NCBI GenBank assembly: GCA_021787845.1
Contig: JAJYLH010000013.1
Span: 1-32,594 of the forward strand
Source of the DNA: Myxococcales bacterium
GTDB lineage: Bacteria; Myxococcota; Myxococcia; Myxococcales; JAJYLH01
Direction of reading: 5' to 3'
DNA length: 32,594 nt
The notes beneath the pieces were generated by a model. It was not told the origin of the DNA. It saw nothing but the letters and a program-made list of their open reading frames with translations, and did no database searches. The translations under genes and the position numbers were made by a program. Below, piece after piece: positions 8,501 through 17,866 of the stretch; within the stretch, counting starts at the first letter, position 1; each line of letters begins with the position of its first letter.

Positions 8501-11500
8501 GCGGACGCGCTCCCGCACGACCCGGGCGCGGTCGACGTCGCCATCACCAACCCCGACGGGCAGTCGGCGATTCTCAAGGGCGGCTTCACCTACGTGGCGG
8601 CGCCGACCCTCGCGAGCCTGACCCCCTCGAGCGGACCGACCGCGGGTGGCACCAAGATCCTCGTCACCGGCACCGCTTTCCAGAGCGGCGCCCAGGTCTC
8701 CATCGGCGGCGTGGCGGCGACCCAGGTCAACGTGCGTTCGCCGACCCTGCTCGACTGCTTCACCCCGGCGGGCGCGGCGGGCGCCGCCGACGTGGTGGTG
8801 ACGAATCCCGACGGGCAGGCGTTCACCCTCCCGCAGGGCTTCACCTTCGTGCCGCCGCCGGCACTCTCGGACAAAGCGCTCCTGCCGGCCAGCGGCCCGA
8901 CGACGGGCGGGACGATCGCGATGCTCAGCGGCCAGGACTTCCTCGCCGGGATGACCGCCACCCTCGGGGGCAAGGGCGCTACCGTCCAGGTGCTCGACCC
9001 GAAGACCGCGGTGATTGAGATCCCCGCGGCGAGCGTGGGGTACGCGGACCTGACGGTGACCAATCCCGACGGGCAGACGGCGACCGCGTCGCGGGCGTTC
9101 CAGTACAAGGACCCGGCCACCCTCGGGGCCCCGCCGACGGTGACCCAGGTGACGCCGGGCCAGGGTCCGGTCGAGGGCAAGACGCTGCTCGCGGTCAGCG
9201 GCGGCGGCTTCGAGGACGGCGCCCTCGTCTTCTTCGGGATGGTCCCGGCGACCCAGGTGCTGAAGGTGGCGCCCGACACTCTGACCGGGATGACCCCGGC
9301 GGGCGAGCCGGGCAAGGTCCAGGTGGCGGTGACGAACCCCGACGGGCAGACCGCGGTTCTCGCCGACGCCTTCGAATACGTGGCCGACTCGCAGCTTTCG
9401 GCGCCGCCGACCTTGAGCGATCTCAACCCCCAGCAGGCCTCGGTCTTCGGAGACACGGTGATCGCGGTGACCGGCGGGAACCTGACCGACGGCGCCACCT
9501 TCTTCTTCGGCGGGCGACCCTCGGCGAGCGCGACCGTCAGCGGACCGGGCGACGCGTCGGTGACCGCGCCCGCCGCGCCGGCCGGCCCCGCCTCGGTGGC
9601 GGTGACCAACCCCGACGGCCAGACCGCGCTCTACAAAGGCACGTTCACCTACATCGTGCCTCCTCCGGTACCGCTCTCGACCAGCCCGTCGGGCGGGACC
9701 ACCCTCGGGGGGACCCTCCTGACGCTGACCGGCAAGAACTTCCAGACGGGCGCGGTGGTGCAGGTCGGCGGCGGGAGCTGCACCGGGCTGACGGTGGTGG
9801 ATTCGACGCAGATCACCTGCACGACGCCGCCGGGGGCGGACGGGCCGGTGGCGGTCGAGGTGACGAACCCGGACGGGCAGAAGGGAACCTTGGGCAACGG
9901 CTTCACCTACGTCTCGCCGCCGGTGCCCAGCGACGTCTCGCCGACCAGCGGGCCCCAGGCGGGAGGGACCGCGCTCTCGATCACCGGCACCTACTTCGCC
10001 GACGGCGCGACCGTGAAGATCGGCGCGAACGATTGCCTGAACATCCACCGGGTGTCCGCGGTGCTCATCACCTGCACGACGCCGGCGGGCAGCGCGGGGC
10101 CCGCCGCCATCGTGGTGGCGAACCCGGACGGGCAGGAAGGGACGCTCGCGGCCGGGTTCACCTACCTGCCGCCGATTCCGCCGCCCGCCTTGACCAAGGT
10201 GGTTCCGTCGAGCGGCTCCATCCGCGGCGGCAGCGGGGTGACGTTGATCGGCAACGCCTTCCAGGTCGGGGCGACGGTCAAGTTCGGCACCATCGCCGCG
10301 AGCGCGGTCAGCGTCATCAGCGGCACCAGCCTGACCTGCATCACCCCGGCGGAGGACGCGGGGACGGTCGACGTCACCGTGACGAACCCCGACGGGCAGA
10401 CCGCGAGCCTGCCGCAGGCCTACACCTTCAAGCCGGACATCGCGCTGCCGCCGCTCGCGGTCACCGCCATCACCCCGAACACCGGCGCGCTCGTCGGCGG
10501 GACCGCGCTGACCATCACCGGCAACGGCTTCGAGGCGGGGCTCGCGGTGACGGTGGGCGCGAACCTCTGCACGAGCCTGTCGCGCCTGGGGCCGACGGCG
10601 CTCGTGTGCACGACGCCGCCGGCGAGCTCCTCGGGAGCGGTGGACGTCACCGTGACCGACCCCGACGGGCAGCAGGTCGTGGTGACCAAGGGCTTCACCT
10701 ACGACCAGGGCGGCCGGTTCGTGGTCGCCGGGCACAATCTGATGATGGAAGCGACCGGCAGCAAACGCGCCGGCGTCCTGCTCGACGTCGACCGCAACAA
10801 CACGATGGACTTCATCGAGGCCAACTGGAACGGCAACAACCAAGCCTACTTGTGGGAGCAGATCAACGACGGGACGGGCAAGTTCTCTTTGGTTCCGGGC
10901 AACCTGCCGTCGGAGCCCGCCAACGGCCGCTATCCCCAGATGGATTCTCTCTACGGTGGCTTGCGCACCGGCAGCGTCTGCACCGGCAGCGCCTGCGAGG
11001 CCTGCGCGCCGGGCGCGTGTACCCCCCAGCCGCTCGACCTGAACCAGGACGGCGCGCCGGACTTCCTCTACGTGACGCCGTGGAGCGTCGTCGTCTACCT
11101 GAACGATGGCGCCGGCAAGTTCACCCGCAGCGAGTACCCGATCTGCATCGACCAATGGGGTAACATCCGTGATAGCACGAGCCAGGGGAACGCGGCGGTC
11201 GCGGACTTCAACGGAGACGGGTTCCCGGACGTGGTGATTCCGCGGTGGGGCAGCGCGCAGAACTGCTGGGACAGCGTCACCAAGACCTATTCCGGCGGCG
11301 CGAACGAGATGCTGATGCTCAACGACGGCAAGGGCGGGTTCATCTCGAAGCCGCTGGCGATTCCGGTGGTGGCCGACAACACGACGACGGTCCGGGCCGG
11401 CGACTTCGACGGCGACGGCGACATGGACTTCATCACCGTGAACGAGAACAACCAGCAGAACCGGCTCTACTACAACGACAGCAGCGTGGACTGCACGCCG

Positions 11501-13192
11501 ACCGCGAGCTGCGCGAACCGCTTCGTCGACGTGACCACCTCCGACTTCCCGGTCTCGGCGGGCGCCGGCCGGGACGCGGCCGTGGGCGACATCAACGGCG
11601 ATGGCAAGCTCGACATCATCATCGGGTTCAACGGACAGCGCAACAAGGTCTATGTGAACACCGGCGGCAAGTTCACCGACGTCACCCTGACGAACCTCCT
11701 GCCCAACGACGTCGACGCGACCTGGGCCACCTGGCTCGTCGATTACGACAACGACGGAGACCTGGACCTGATCACTCGGCGGTCGCCGACCACCGACGAC
11801 CCGCAGCCCATTCGCATCTACAACAACGACGGCACCGGGCACTTCTCGAACGACGTCGGCCAGTCCGCCTTGCCGCCGGTCATCGGCGAGGGAACCTTGG
11901 ACGATCTGGTCCTCGGCGACGTCAACCGCGACGGCTACCCGGACATGATCTGGATCCAGGAGAACCACCAGAACCGGATTCTCCTCAACGACACCAAGGG
12001 GCATTTCGTCCGTCAGACCATCACCGACCTGCCCGAGCAGAACGTCGCTCTCCAATCCGCGGTGGCGGTGGACGTCGACGGCGATGGCGACAAGGATCTC
12101 GTGACCTGCGGGACCGGTCCGATGCAGCCGCAGCTCTGGCTGAACGACGGCGCGGGCAACTTCGTCGACTACACGGCGCAACGGATGCCGCAGGTGAAGT
12201 TCAACTGTTACGACGTGGTGGCCGCGGACGTGAACGGTGACGGCGCGCCGGACCTCTTGTTCGCCGTCGCCACCGACCCGGGGAAGACCCCGAGCGGCGC
12301 CTCCGGCGCGAGCGTGTACTTGTTCATGAACGACGGGAACGGCACGTTCACCGACGCGACCTTCCCGCGGCTTCCGACCGACCCCACCAACCGTAACGTG
12401 CATCCTCACGTCATTGCGCCCATCGACTACGACGGGGACGGAGACTTGGACCTGTTGGTCGGTTTCGATGCTTGCGGCTCGTCCAACGGCCAGGTGCGCC
12501 TGTGGCAGAACATCGGGAAGAACACAGGCTATTTCACGGACGTGACGCCGACGGCGAACATCGGCGGGTTCCGCGGCGGAGCCTGCTGCCAGTGGTGGCA
12601 GTCGGACCCGATTTCGGACATCAAGGTCGGCGACTTGGACGGCGACGGGAAACCCGACTTTTTCGTGACTCGCCAGGATTCTTGCTGGGGCTACGATCCG
12701 ACCAACTTCACGCCGAACCAGATCTTCCTCAACAACGGCGACGGCAGCTTCAGCAACGTCACCAGCACCAAGTACGCTTATCCGACCTACGGAACCCACG
12801 CGGCGCTCGCGGACTTCGACGGCGACGGAACCCTCGACGTGTACGTGGTCAACGGTACCGACGACCGGCTCTACCTCAACTCGGGCGGCGCCCTGCTCTC
12901 CGACGTGACTCCGAAGAACCTGCCGCGCAGCGGGAACTCGGTGGGGGTCGTGGTCACCGACGTCGACGGCAACGGCGCGCCCGACCTGGTTCTCGCCAAG
13001 TCCGGCGGCAACCAGCCGCAGTTGCTGCTCAACATCGGCAACGGCGTGTTCTCGGACTACACCAGCACCAAGATGCCGTGGGAGAACGACCAGACCGACA
13101 ACATCGCCGCGGGCGACTTCAACGGAGATGGATTCGACGATCTGTTGATCCTCAACAGCGGGCAGAGCCGCATCTTCTTGCGACAGCCCTGA
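5528..13192 (+). CDS. Giant lipoprotein with 19 IPT/TIG repeats and FG-GAP/VCBS propeller repeats, 2554 aa
   Basis: GGAGG sits just before the ATG. The signal ends in LLVAC, so Cys19 is the lipidated residue. Residues of about 38-1727 form 19 consecutive TIG (Ig-like, plexin/transcription-factor type) domains of 80-100 residues. Each runs from P..GP..GG through TNPDGQ to GFTY-type ends. Residues 1740-2554 hold about 14 calcium-loop repeats of the FG-GAP/VCBS form (DFNGDGFPDVVIP, DINGDGKLDIIIG, DYDGDGDLDLLVG), expected to fold into beta-propellers. The protein is probably a long rod on the cell surface tipped by a calcium-dependent binding propeller, suited to adhesion or prey and matrix contact. 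No protease or transpeptidase motif is visible. It is monocistronic and convergent with the Ig-repeat lipoprotein gene. Confidence 0.93.
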   Translation: MRHHLTLAGSIALSLLVACSNQGTPTNTQNNTHAVPGPLIEEVQPPQGPAAGGSVILLRGERFAPGATVQFDKKASPEVVVADPGTLTAVTPAGKAGAVSVIVTNPDGQLTELADGFTYASATATSLTLTQAVPAQGPSTGGTLVELHGTGFASGALAFFGGRPASSVVVVSPTLLTCVIPAGLPGPVELAVTGPDGFSARLHNGFTYFDPSKATHPAPKLSAIAPVEGTVAGGDAASLTGSGFIPGMRAYLGGIPVGALDFGVNAATFTTPPGKPGNVDVAVTNPDGQGSILEAAFDYYAPTALLASISPTSGPVAGGTQVTVVGRNFTSDALLTLGGSAVTALTLVDPQTLSGTTPKGASYGYVDLQVVEPGGLIDTLHNAFYYTDADHPAPGSSTGPAPVSISRISPPTGPNTGGFTASLLGGGFQTGATVTFGSASASNVQVLGPTSIRVTVPPGTEGPATVTVTNPDHGTASLDGIFSYYDSTSQTPGPSLSGVLPAMGPTTGGTPVMLTGDGFADAAQVRFGTTASPKVQWISATELLATAPPATLPGAVPVIVSNPDGKSDSLLEGFSYYTKTDGETAPNVTSVTPQTGLVNEPAVVTVVGENFQEGAMVYAGIAPASSITVTSPTTLTATLPGQPAGKVDLTVVNPDGLFATLSQGFTYQAAPAPTVDSVSPSSGPAGATTQVTLSGQHFATGATVTAGTKPATGVEVTNATTITATLPAEPAGKVDLVVTNPDGQAGTLANGFEYVTPPPQISSIRPTTGPLAGGVTVLVLGQGFSPGATVSFGRIASPSVTFVAPTALKVLAPADVAETVDLTVTNPDGQAATLPQAFTYDPNWVALPTPSVTEVEPAHGPTTGGSAVLIKGGGFSDGMSVFFADQPATGVIEIDAATLYAVTPPNAAGPAHVTVIGQDGQTAVLAGAFTYTDPATLGPKPTLTGTSPTTGEQSAPVQVLLTGSGFASGAYVFFGGVLANNPLRLSDNIYQADALPHDPGAVDVAITNPDGQSAILKGGFTYVAAPTLASLTPSSGPTAGGTKILVTGTAFQSGAQVSIGGVAATQVNVRSPTLLDCFTPAGAAGAADVVVTNPDGQAFTLPQGFTFVPPPALSDKALLPASGPTTGGTIAMLSGQDFLAGMTATLGGKGATVQVLDPKTAVIEIPAASVGYADLTVTNPDGQTATASRAFQYKDPATLGAPPTVTQVTPGQGPVEGKTLLAVSGGGFEDGALVFFGMVPATQVLKVAPDTLTGMTPAGEPGKVQVAVTNPDGQTAVLADAFEYVADSQLSAPPTLSDLNPQQASVFGDTVIAVTGGNLTDGATFFFGGRPSASATVSGPGDASVTAPAAPAGPASVAVTNPDGQTALYKGTFTYIVPPPVPLSTSPSGGTTLGGTLLTLTGKNFQTGAVVQVGGGSCTGLTVVDSTQITCTTPPGADGPVAVEVTNPDGQKGTLGNGFTYVSPPVPSDVSPTSGPQAGGTALSITGTYFADGATVKIGANDCLNIHRVSAVLITCTTPAGSAGPAAIVVANPDGQEGTLAAGFTYLPPIPPPALTKVVPSSGSIRGGSGVTLIGNAFQVGATVKFGTIAASAVSVISGTSLTCITPAEDAGTVDVTVTNPDGQTASLPQAYTFKPDIALPPLAVTAITPNTGALVGGTALTITGNGFEAGLAVTVGANLCTSLSRLGPTALVCTTPPASSSGAVDVTVTDPDGQQVVVTKGFTYDQGGRFVVAGHNLMMEATGSKRAGVLLDVDRNNTMDFIEANWNGNNQAYLWEQINDGTGKFSLVPGNLPSEPANGRYPQMDSLYGGLRTGSVCTGSACEACAPGACTPQPLDLNQDGAPDFLYVTPWSVVVYLNDGAGKFTRSEYPICIDQWGNIRDSTSQGNAAVADFNGDGFPDVVIPRWGSAQNCWDSVTKTYSGGANEMLMLNDGKGGFISKPLAIPVVADNTTTVRAGDFDGDGDMDFITVNENNQQNRLYYNDSSVDCTPTASCANRFVDVTTSDFPVSAGAGRDAAVGDINGDGKLDIIIGFNGQRNKVYVNTGGKFTDVTLTNLLPNDVDATWATWLVDYDNDGDLDLITRRSPTTDDPQPIRIYNNDGTGHFSNDVGQSALPPVIGEGTLDDLVLGDVNRDGYPDMIWIQENHQNRILLNDTKGHFVRQTITDLPEQNVALQSAVAVDVDGDGDKDLVTCGTGPMQPQLWLNDGAGNFVDYTAQRMPQVKFNCYDVVAADVNGDGAPDLLFAVATDPGKTPSGASGASVYLFMNDGNGTFTDATFPRLPTDPTNRNVHPHVIAPIDYDGDGDLDLLVGFDACGSSNGQVRLWQNIGKNTGYFTDVTPTANIGGFRGGACCQWWQSDPISDIKVGDLDGDGKPDFFVTRQDSCWGYDPTNFTPNQIFLNNGDGSFSNVTSTKYAYPTYGTHAALADFDGDGTLDVYVVNGTDDRLYLNSGGALLSDVTPKNLPRSGNSVGVVVTDVDGNGAPDLVLAKSGGNQPQLLLNIGNGVFSDYTSTKMPWENDQTDNIAAGDFNGDGFDDLLILNSGQSRIFLRQP

Positions 13193-13237
13193 CGGCGACG
13201 ACCGGGGTTGCGAATGCAGCCGCACCCCACGGGACTC

Positions 13238-13308
13238 AGTAGTGCCGGCACTCTGGCCCGGCATGACTGCGCCGGCCTTCGGTGCCGGGCCAGAGGGCCG
13301 ACACTACT
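13238..13308. terminator. Long stem-loop between convergent genes (family E)
   Basis: A 26-bp inverted repeat (13238-13263 against 13283-13308) matches at 24 positions around a 19-nt loop. It lies between two convergent stop codons (13192 and 13337), so it can serve as a bidirectional terminator. Its CTCTGGCCCG core resembles the hairpin at 26939-26988, so it is probably also a dispersed repeat. Confidence 0.6.
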
Positions 13309-13336
13309 GGAGATGATGCACGCACTTGCGTAACGA

Positions 13337-16300
13337 CTAATTCTGAACGGTCAGCATCGTCGTTCCCATCAGGCCTTCGTACTTGGCGATGATCTGGCAG
13401 GACCCAGGGCCAACGAGCCGGATCACACCGCGATGAGGCGGATCATTCGCGATGGGAGCAACGATCCCGCCGCAGACCCCCGGCACCGACCAGGAGGTCT
13501 GGTCGGTCACGTCGACCTGGCTGCCGTCCGAATAGACCGCAAGGGCGTGAAATCGCAGGGGCGTTGAAGACACGCTCTGCGTCGAATCCGCTGGTTCGAT
13601 GGCGACGCTCTTGGCCGCGTTGTCGGTTTCGGTGAACGAGACGCTCGCCCCGTCCACCACCGCGGCCTTGAAGACCTGATCGCCGGGCGCCGAGCCGAGG
13701 GTGGCGGTCGTCTGCGCGTACCCGTTCGCGTCGGTGTCCTCGGCACTGGGGCTGACGCTGCCGCCCGCGGCTGGCGCGAACTGGATGGGCGCGCCAACCA
13801 CGGGCGACCCGAAGGCGTCCAGCACCAGCACCTCCAGCGGGTCCGGCAGCGTCCCTCCGGGCTCCGCCTGAACGTCACCGGAAACGCTCTTCAGCAGCGC
13901 GACCGGTTGCCGGTTCGCCGTCTCTTCGAACTCGACGACCGCAGGCGCCGCTCCCGGCAGCGTCGCTGTGAAAATCTGCTGGCCGACCTCCGGCCCGAGC
14001 GTGACTGTCATCTGCGCCTGGCCGCCGGAAACGGGGCTGGTCGGCTGGCTCACCGAGCCTCCGCCGCTCACGACGCCCCAATAGACCACCGGTGTCGACA
14101 CGCCGCTCACCTGCGCCTGCACCACGAGCGGATCGGTCAACTCCGAGCCCGCAAGGCTGGTCTGGCCGGACCCATTGGATGCAGGTGCGAGCGCGATCGT
14201 CGCCGAGGCCTGCGGGGTCGTCCAGAGGTTCGGCAGCGTGATCGGTGAGCCGTCGAGCGGCGTCGGGCAGGAGGCGAAGCCACAGGACGAGGCGCTGAAC
14301 GATTGACTCGCCGCAGTCCCAGCCGTCATCGTCGCCTGCGCGAGCCCGGCCCCATCGGTCGTCACCGCAGTCGGCGCAATCGAGCCGCCACCGCTCACCG
14401 CCTCGAACTGCACCGGGACCTGACCGACCGGGTTCGAATACGCGTCGGTCACCCGCACCGTGAACGCGCCCCCGAACTTCTGACCGGCCGTCGTGAACTG
14501 GTTGTCCCCGCTGACCGGCTCTAGCGACCTCGGTGGCCCCGGCTCGGCCACGACCGCGAAGACGACCGGCGACCCGCGGAGCTTCGGCGAGTCGCAGAGC
14601 ACCCTGACGAGGCCAGCGGTCCGCGGCAGCATGAGCTCGACGGAAGCGGTCCCGTCCTCACCGGTGGTCGCCGGCGGCCGGCTCGCGAAGGAGCTCCCGT
14701 TCTGCGCCGTCCAGCTCAGCCCCGCGCCCATCGCCGGGAAGCCGTCCTCGTCCACCGCTTCGACCACCAGCGGCAAGCCGAGCGGCACCGCAACCGTCCC
14801 CTTCTGGCCGTCGCCGCTCTTGACCATCAGGCGCACGCCGCGCGTCACCCACACCTGGGTCGAGGCCGTGTTGCCGAAGGAATCGACGGCCTGCACGGTG
14901 TCGACGACGCCGCCCTTGGTCCCCCCGGCCTGGTAGATGCCGGTGGAGGAGTCGATGGCTCCGCCCGAAGCCGGCACGGGGAGCGACCAGATGAGCCCGT
15001 CGCCGCTGCCGCCCGTCGCCGTGAAAGCGATCGTTCCTCCGAGCGGCGTGCTCGGATTCTGCGGCACGATGGCGAGGCTCGGCGTGACGGTGACGGTCGC
15101 GCTCGCGGCGTTCCCGAACGAATCCACGACCTGGACCACGTCGGCGACGCCCCCCTGGTGCCCGGCCCGATAGGCGCCGGTGCTCGGGTCGATGCCCGCG
15201 CCCGACCCGTTCTTCGAAAGCGACCAGAGGTAGCCTTCACCGCTCCCGCCGGTCGCGACGAACCCGACCGATCCTCCCGGCGGCGTGGTCGGCGCAGCGG
15301 GCGCGATGCTCACGCCCGGGGTCACGGTCACCTCCGTCGTCGCGACGTTCCCCAGCGAGTCCTGGACCTGGACGACATCGGTCACGCCCCCCTGCGGCCC
15401 TGCCGCATAGGAGCCCGTCGCGGAGTCGATGGCACCGCCCGACGCGTTGGTCGCGAGACTCCATTGGAACCCCGAACCGCTCCCGCCCGCCGCCGAAAAC
15501 GTGAGCGCGCCCAGCGGCGGCGTCGACGGATTCGACGGTGCGACGCTGACGCCCGCCGACACCGTCACCCCCGTCGTGCCAGTGTTCCCGAGCGAGTCGA
15601 CCACCTGGACGGTATCGGTCACGCTCCCCGTCGGCCCTGCCGTATAGCTGCCGGTGGCCGCGTCGACGCTGCCCCCGGACCGGTCGGCGCTGAGCGACCA
15701 GGTGAAGCCGTCTTCGCTCCCGCCGGTCGCCGAGAACGAGACGGTGCCCCGCGGCGTCGTCGAGGGGTTGACGGGCGCCAGGGTGACGGAAGGGCCGACG
15801 TCCACCTTCGCGGTCGCGACGTTCCCGAGCGAGTCCAGCGCCTCCACGGTGTCGGTCACGTTCCCCGTTTCCCCGGCGGTGTAGCTCCCGGTGGCCGGGT
15901 CGATGGTGCCTCCGGAGTTTCCGCTCGCCAGCGACCAGGTGAGGCCGGCACCGCTCCCGCCCCTCGCCAGGAAGGAGACCGAACCGCGCGGGGGCGTGCT
16001 GGCGTGCGCCGGCGCAATCGTGAGCGGCGGCCCCACGGAGACGTCGGCCGTCGCCCCGTCGCCCACCGAGTCGACCACCTTCACCACGTCGACCACGTTA
16101 CCGGTGTCGCCGGCCTGATACGCTCCCGTCGTGCGATCGATGCTACCGCCCGAGCGGTTCGGCGCGAGCGACCAGGTCCAGCCGCTGGCGCTCCCTCCGG
16201 CAGCGGTGAAGGTGAGCGTCCCCCGCGGCGGCACGCTGGCGCTCGACGCCGCTAGGCAAATCGCGTTGCACACCGGGGTCGGGCTCGAGGCGGCGCAGGC

Positions 16301-16534
16301 GTAGACGCCCGCGCGATGGCACTCGCCGAGCGAAGCCGAGCAGGGCTTGTGAAACTGCGCGCTCCTCGTGCACGGCGTCGCGGCGAGGCAGGTTCCCCGG
16401 CGCCCCTCGTCGACGCCGCTGCAGTAGTACGCCGCCGGGCACTGCCGGTCGGTGTCGCAGGGGATTCCCGAAGGAATGTCCCAGGTGCAGGCCGCGACGA
16501 GCGCCAGCGCTCCCAAGAGAGCTCGCCTGGTCAC
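13337..16534 (-). CDS. Large Ig-repeat lipoprotein, 1065 aa
   Basis: The N-terminus MTRRALLGALALVAAC is a lipoprotein signal with Cys16. Residues 17-95 are Cys-rich (DTDRQCPAAYYC), like the EB-type modules in the 1074 gene. Residues of about 95-570 hold six homologous Ig-like repeats of about 79 residues, each with a TPPRG.., GGSG..WSL, GGTIDPATGSYTAG and DSLGN series. The rest carries Big_1 (intimin/invasin-like) domains, for example near VRVTDAYSNPVGQVPVQF, and a Big_2-like C-terminus. It is a stalk-type surface protein with no enzyme motif. Its ATG overlaps the stop of the PEGA gene as ATGA, so translation is probably coupled. Ligand unknown. Confidence 0.9.
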   Translation of the reverse strand: MTRRALLGALALVAACTWDIPSGIPCDTDRQCPAAYYCSGVDEGRRGTCLAATPCTRSAQFHKPCSASLGECHRAGVYACAASSPTPVCNAICLAASSASVPPRGTLTFTAAGGSASGWTWSLAPNRSGGSIDRTTGAYQAGDTGNVVDVVKVVDSVGDGATADVSVGPPLTIAPAHASTPPRGSVSFLARGGSGAGLTWSLASGNSGGTIDPATGSYTAGETGNVTDTVEALDSLGNVATAKVDVGPSVTLAPVNPSTTPRGTVSFSATGGSEDGFTWSLSADRSGGSVDAATGSYTAGPTGSVTDTVQVVDSLGNTGTTGVTVSAGVSVAPSNPSTPPLGALTFSAAGGSGSGFQWSLATNASGGAIDSATGSYAAGPQGGVTDVVQVQDSLGNVATTEVTVTPGVSIAPAAPTTPPGGSVGFVATGGSGEGYLWSLSKNGSGAGIDPSTGAYRAGHQGGVADVVQVVDSFGNAASATVTVTPSLAIVPQNPSTPLGGTIAFTATGGSGDGLIWSLPVPASGGAIDSSTGIYQAGGTKGGVVDTVQAVDSFGNTASTQVWVTRGVRLMVKSGDGQKGTVAVPLGLPLVVEAVDEDGFPAMGAGLSWTAQNGSSFASRPPATTGEDGTASVELMLPRTAGLVRVLCDSPKLRGSPVVFAVVAEPGPPRSLEPVSGDNQFTTAGQKFGGAFTVRVTDAYSNPVGQVPVQFEAVSGGGSIAPTAVTTDGAGLAQATMTAGTAASQSFSASSCGFASCPTPLDGSPITLPNLWTTPQASATIALAPASNGSGQTSLAGSELTDPLVVQAQVSGVSTPVVYWGVVSGGGSVSQPTSPVSGGQAQMTVTLGPEVGQQIFTATLPGAAPAVVEFEETANRQPVALLKSVSGDVQAEPGGTLPDPLEVLVLDAFGSPVVGAPIQFAPAAGGSVSPSAEDTDANGYAQTTATLGSAPGDQVFKAAVVDGASVSFTETDNAAKSVAIEPADSTQSVSSTPLRFHALAVYSDGSQVDVTDQTSWSVPGVCGGIVAPIANDPPHRGVIRLVGPGSCQIIAKYEGLMGTTMLTVQN

Positions 16535-17826
16535 GGGACCCGCCAGGCGAAGACGACGACGCTGCCCACCGCCGCCACCGCCGCCCCGGCGTAGAGCGCG
16601 TCGGCGGTGATGGCCGACGAGCGCATGCGCAGGGCGGTCGCGGGAACGTCGTCACTCGGTGTGCTCAAGCCCTCCAGCTCGGCGCGCGCGCTGCGGCTGT
16701 CCAGCGCGTAATAGGTGCCGACCGCCGCCGCGGCGAGCCCGACGGTCCCCGCGATCCACCACCAGGGGCCGCGCGCGGTGAGCTTCGGCTCGCTCGCGAC
16801 CGGAACGGTCTCCCCGGTCGGCACGACCCCGACCGCGGGCGGCACCGCCGGAGAAACGGCTTTCGGCAAGGGCACGACGATCGGCGCCGGCGCCACGATC
16901 GCCGGCGCGGTCGTCCCCGGGGGCGGCGCCATCGTTTCAGGTCCCGCGGGGGCCGGCTCCGGGCCCGCGTCGGGGAAGCTCAGGAGATCTGCCGCGACGT
17001 TCGGCAGCCCGGAGATCGCCCCGCTCTTCGCCAGCGGTCGGGCCGGCGGGGAGCTCGCCGGCGGCGCCGGGGTCGCGGTCGGACCCGCGGCGGCCGTGCG
17101 GGTCGGATGCGCTGGCGACGACACCGGCGCCGACGCCGATGGAGCGGTCGCCGGGGCAGATGGGTTTCTAGAGCGCTGCTGCCCAGCAGGCGCGACAGCC
17201 ACCGGCTCCGGCGCCAGCGGAATCGTCAGCGTCACGTCGCGCCCGGCCGGGAGGCGGATTTCTTGCCGGAATTCGAGGTAGCCGGGCATCCGCAGCGAGA
17301 AGACGTGGCTCCCCGGGGCGAGGCGCGTCCGGAAGGGCGTGGACCCCACCGTCGCCCCGTCGAGGTCCAGGAGCGCTCCCGCCGGCACGCTGTTGATCGT
17401 GAAGGTGTGGCGCGCCGCCGTTGGGCGCAGCCGCAAGAGGTACGGCGCTCGTTTCGAGTGCCACGAGCCCTCGGCCAGGTTCGAGTCGAACGCCTCGAGG
17501 TAGTACTCGATCGCGCGCGCCCGCGCGGGAATCGCCCGGCGCGCGATCACCGCCTCGTAGCGCGCGCCCCCTTGCGCGTGGAGCGGAGCCCGGGCAAAGG
17601 CGTGCTCCCCGGCCACTCGCCAGAAGCAGAACGGCTCCAGCACGGGGCCGTTCGCCCGGATGCGGGCGCGAATGACGATGTTACCGGGAGCGCTGCCGCT
17701 CGGCGGCGTGTGCTGGAAGACCGGGGCCGACGCCCCCGCGACGGCCGGCAGCAGGAGCAAGCTCCCCAGGACCGCACCCGCGAACCGCGCACCGCATCCG
17801 GCGGACCGTCTTCGACTCGTGCCCAT
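16531..17826 (-). CDS. PEGA-domain protein with two C-terminal membrane helices, 431 aa
   Basis: A signal peptide (basic head, core AVLGSLLLLPAVAGASA) precedes an E-set-like beta domain (about 34-130). A PEGA domain follows at about 136-207, recognisable by INSVPAGALLDLDG, STPF, LAPGSH and MPGY. Residues 215-345 are an Ala/Pro-rich linker. Two hydrophobic helices (WWWIAGTVGLAAAAVGTYY and ALYAGAAVAAVGSVVVFAW) flank a polar helical segment, a layout common in myxobacterial envelope proteins. PEGA domains are thought to bind other surface or cell-wall components. It is first in an operon with the Ig-repeat lipoprotein (4-nt overlap) and divergent from the Ser/Thr kinase, which suggests, but does not prove, a shared envelope role. 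Confidence 0.88.
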   Translation of the reverse strand: MGTSRRRSAGCGARFAGAVLGSLLLLPAVAGASAPVFQHTPPSGSAPGNIVIRARIRANGPVLEPFCFWRVAGEHAFARAPLHAQGGARYEAVIARRAIPARARAIEYYLEAFDSNLAEGSWHSKRAPYLLRLRPTAARHTFTINSVPAGALLDLDGATVGSTPFRTRLAPGSHVFSLRMPGYLEFRQEIRLPAGRDVTLTIPLAPEPVAVAPAGQQRSRNPSAPATAPSASAPVSSPAHPTRTAAAGPTATPAPPASSPPARPLAKSGAISGLPNVAADLLSFPDAGPEPAPAGPETMAPPPGTTAPAIVAPAPIVVPLPKAVSPAVPPAVGVVPTGETVPVASEPKLTARGPWWWIAGTVGLAAAAVGTYYALDSRSARAELEGLSTPSDDVPATALRMRSSAITADALYAGAAVAAVGSVVVFAWRVP

Positions 17827-17835
17827 CGCCCTCGG

Positions 17836-17866
17836 GATAGAGAGCAGCCGGCGCCGCGCTTGTCAA
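17836..17866 (-). promoter_or_regulatory. Candidate promoter for the PEGA operon
   Basis: On the minus strand TTGACA (17866-17861) is followed after 19 nt by TCTATC (17841-17836), only 9 nt before the ATG at 17826. If used, it would give an almost leaderless message. The exact TTGACA and the same 19-nt spacing as the promoter at 934-964 support it; the weak -10 and short leader argue against it. Confidence 0.35.

Noticed and set aside
4811-13264. An 8.4-kb uninterrupted open frame on the minus strand, antisense to the TIG/FG-GAP gene
   Set aside because: Its predicted protein is an Arg/Val/Gly-rich string with no domains. It mirrors the sense repeats and runs into the non-coding A and B elements. 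The sense gene has a signal, a ribosome-binding site and clear domains; the antisense frame is open because the region is GC-rich and repetitive.
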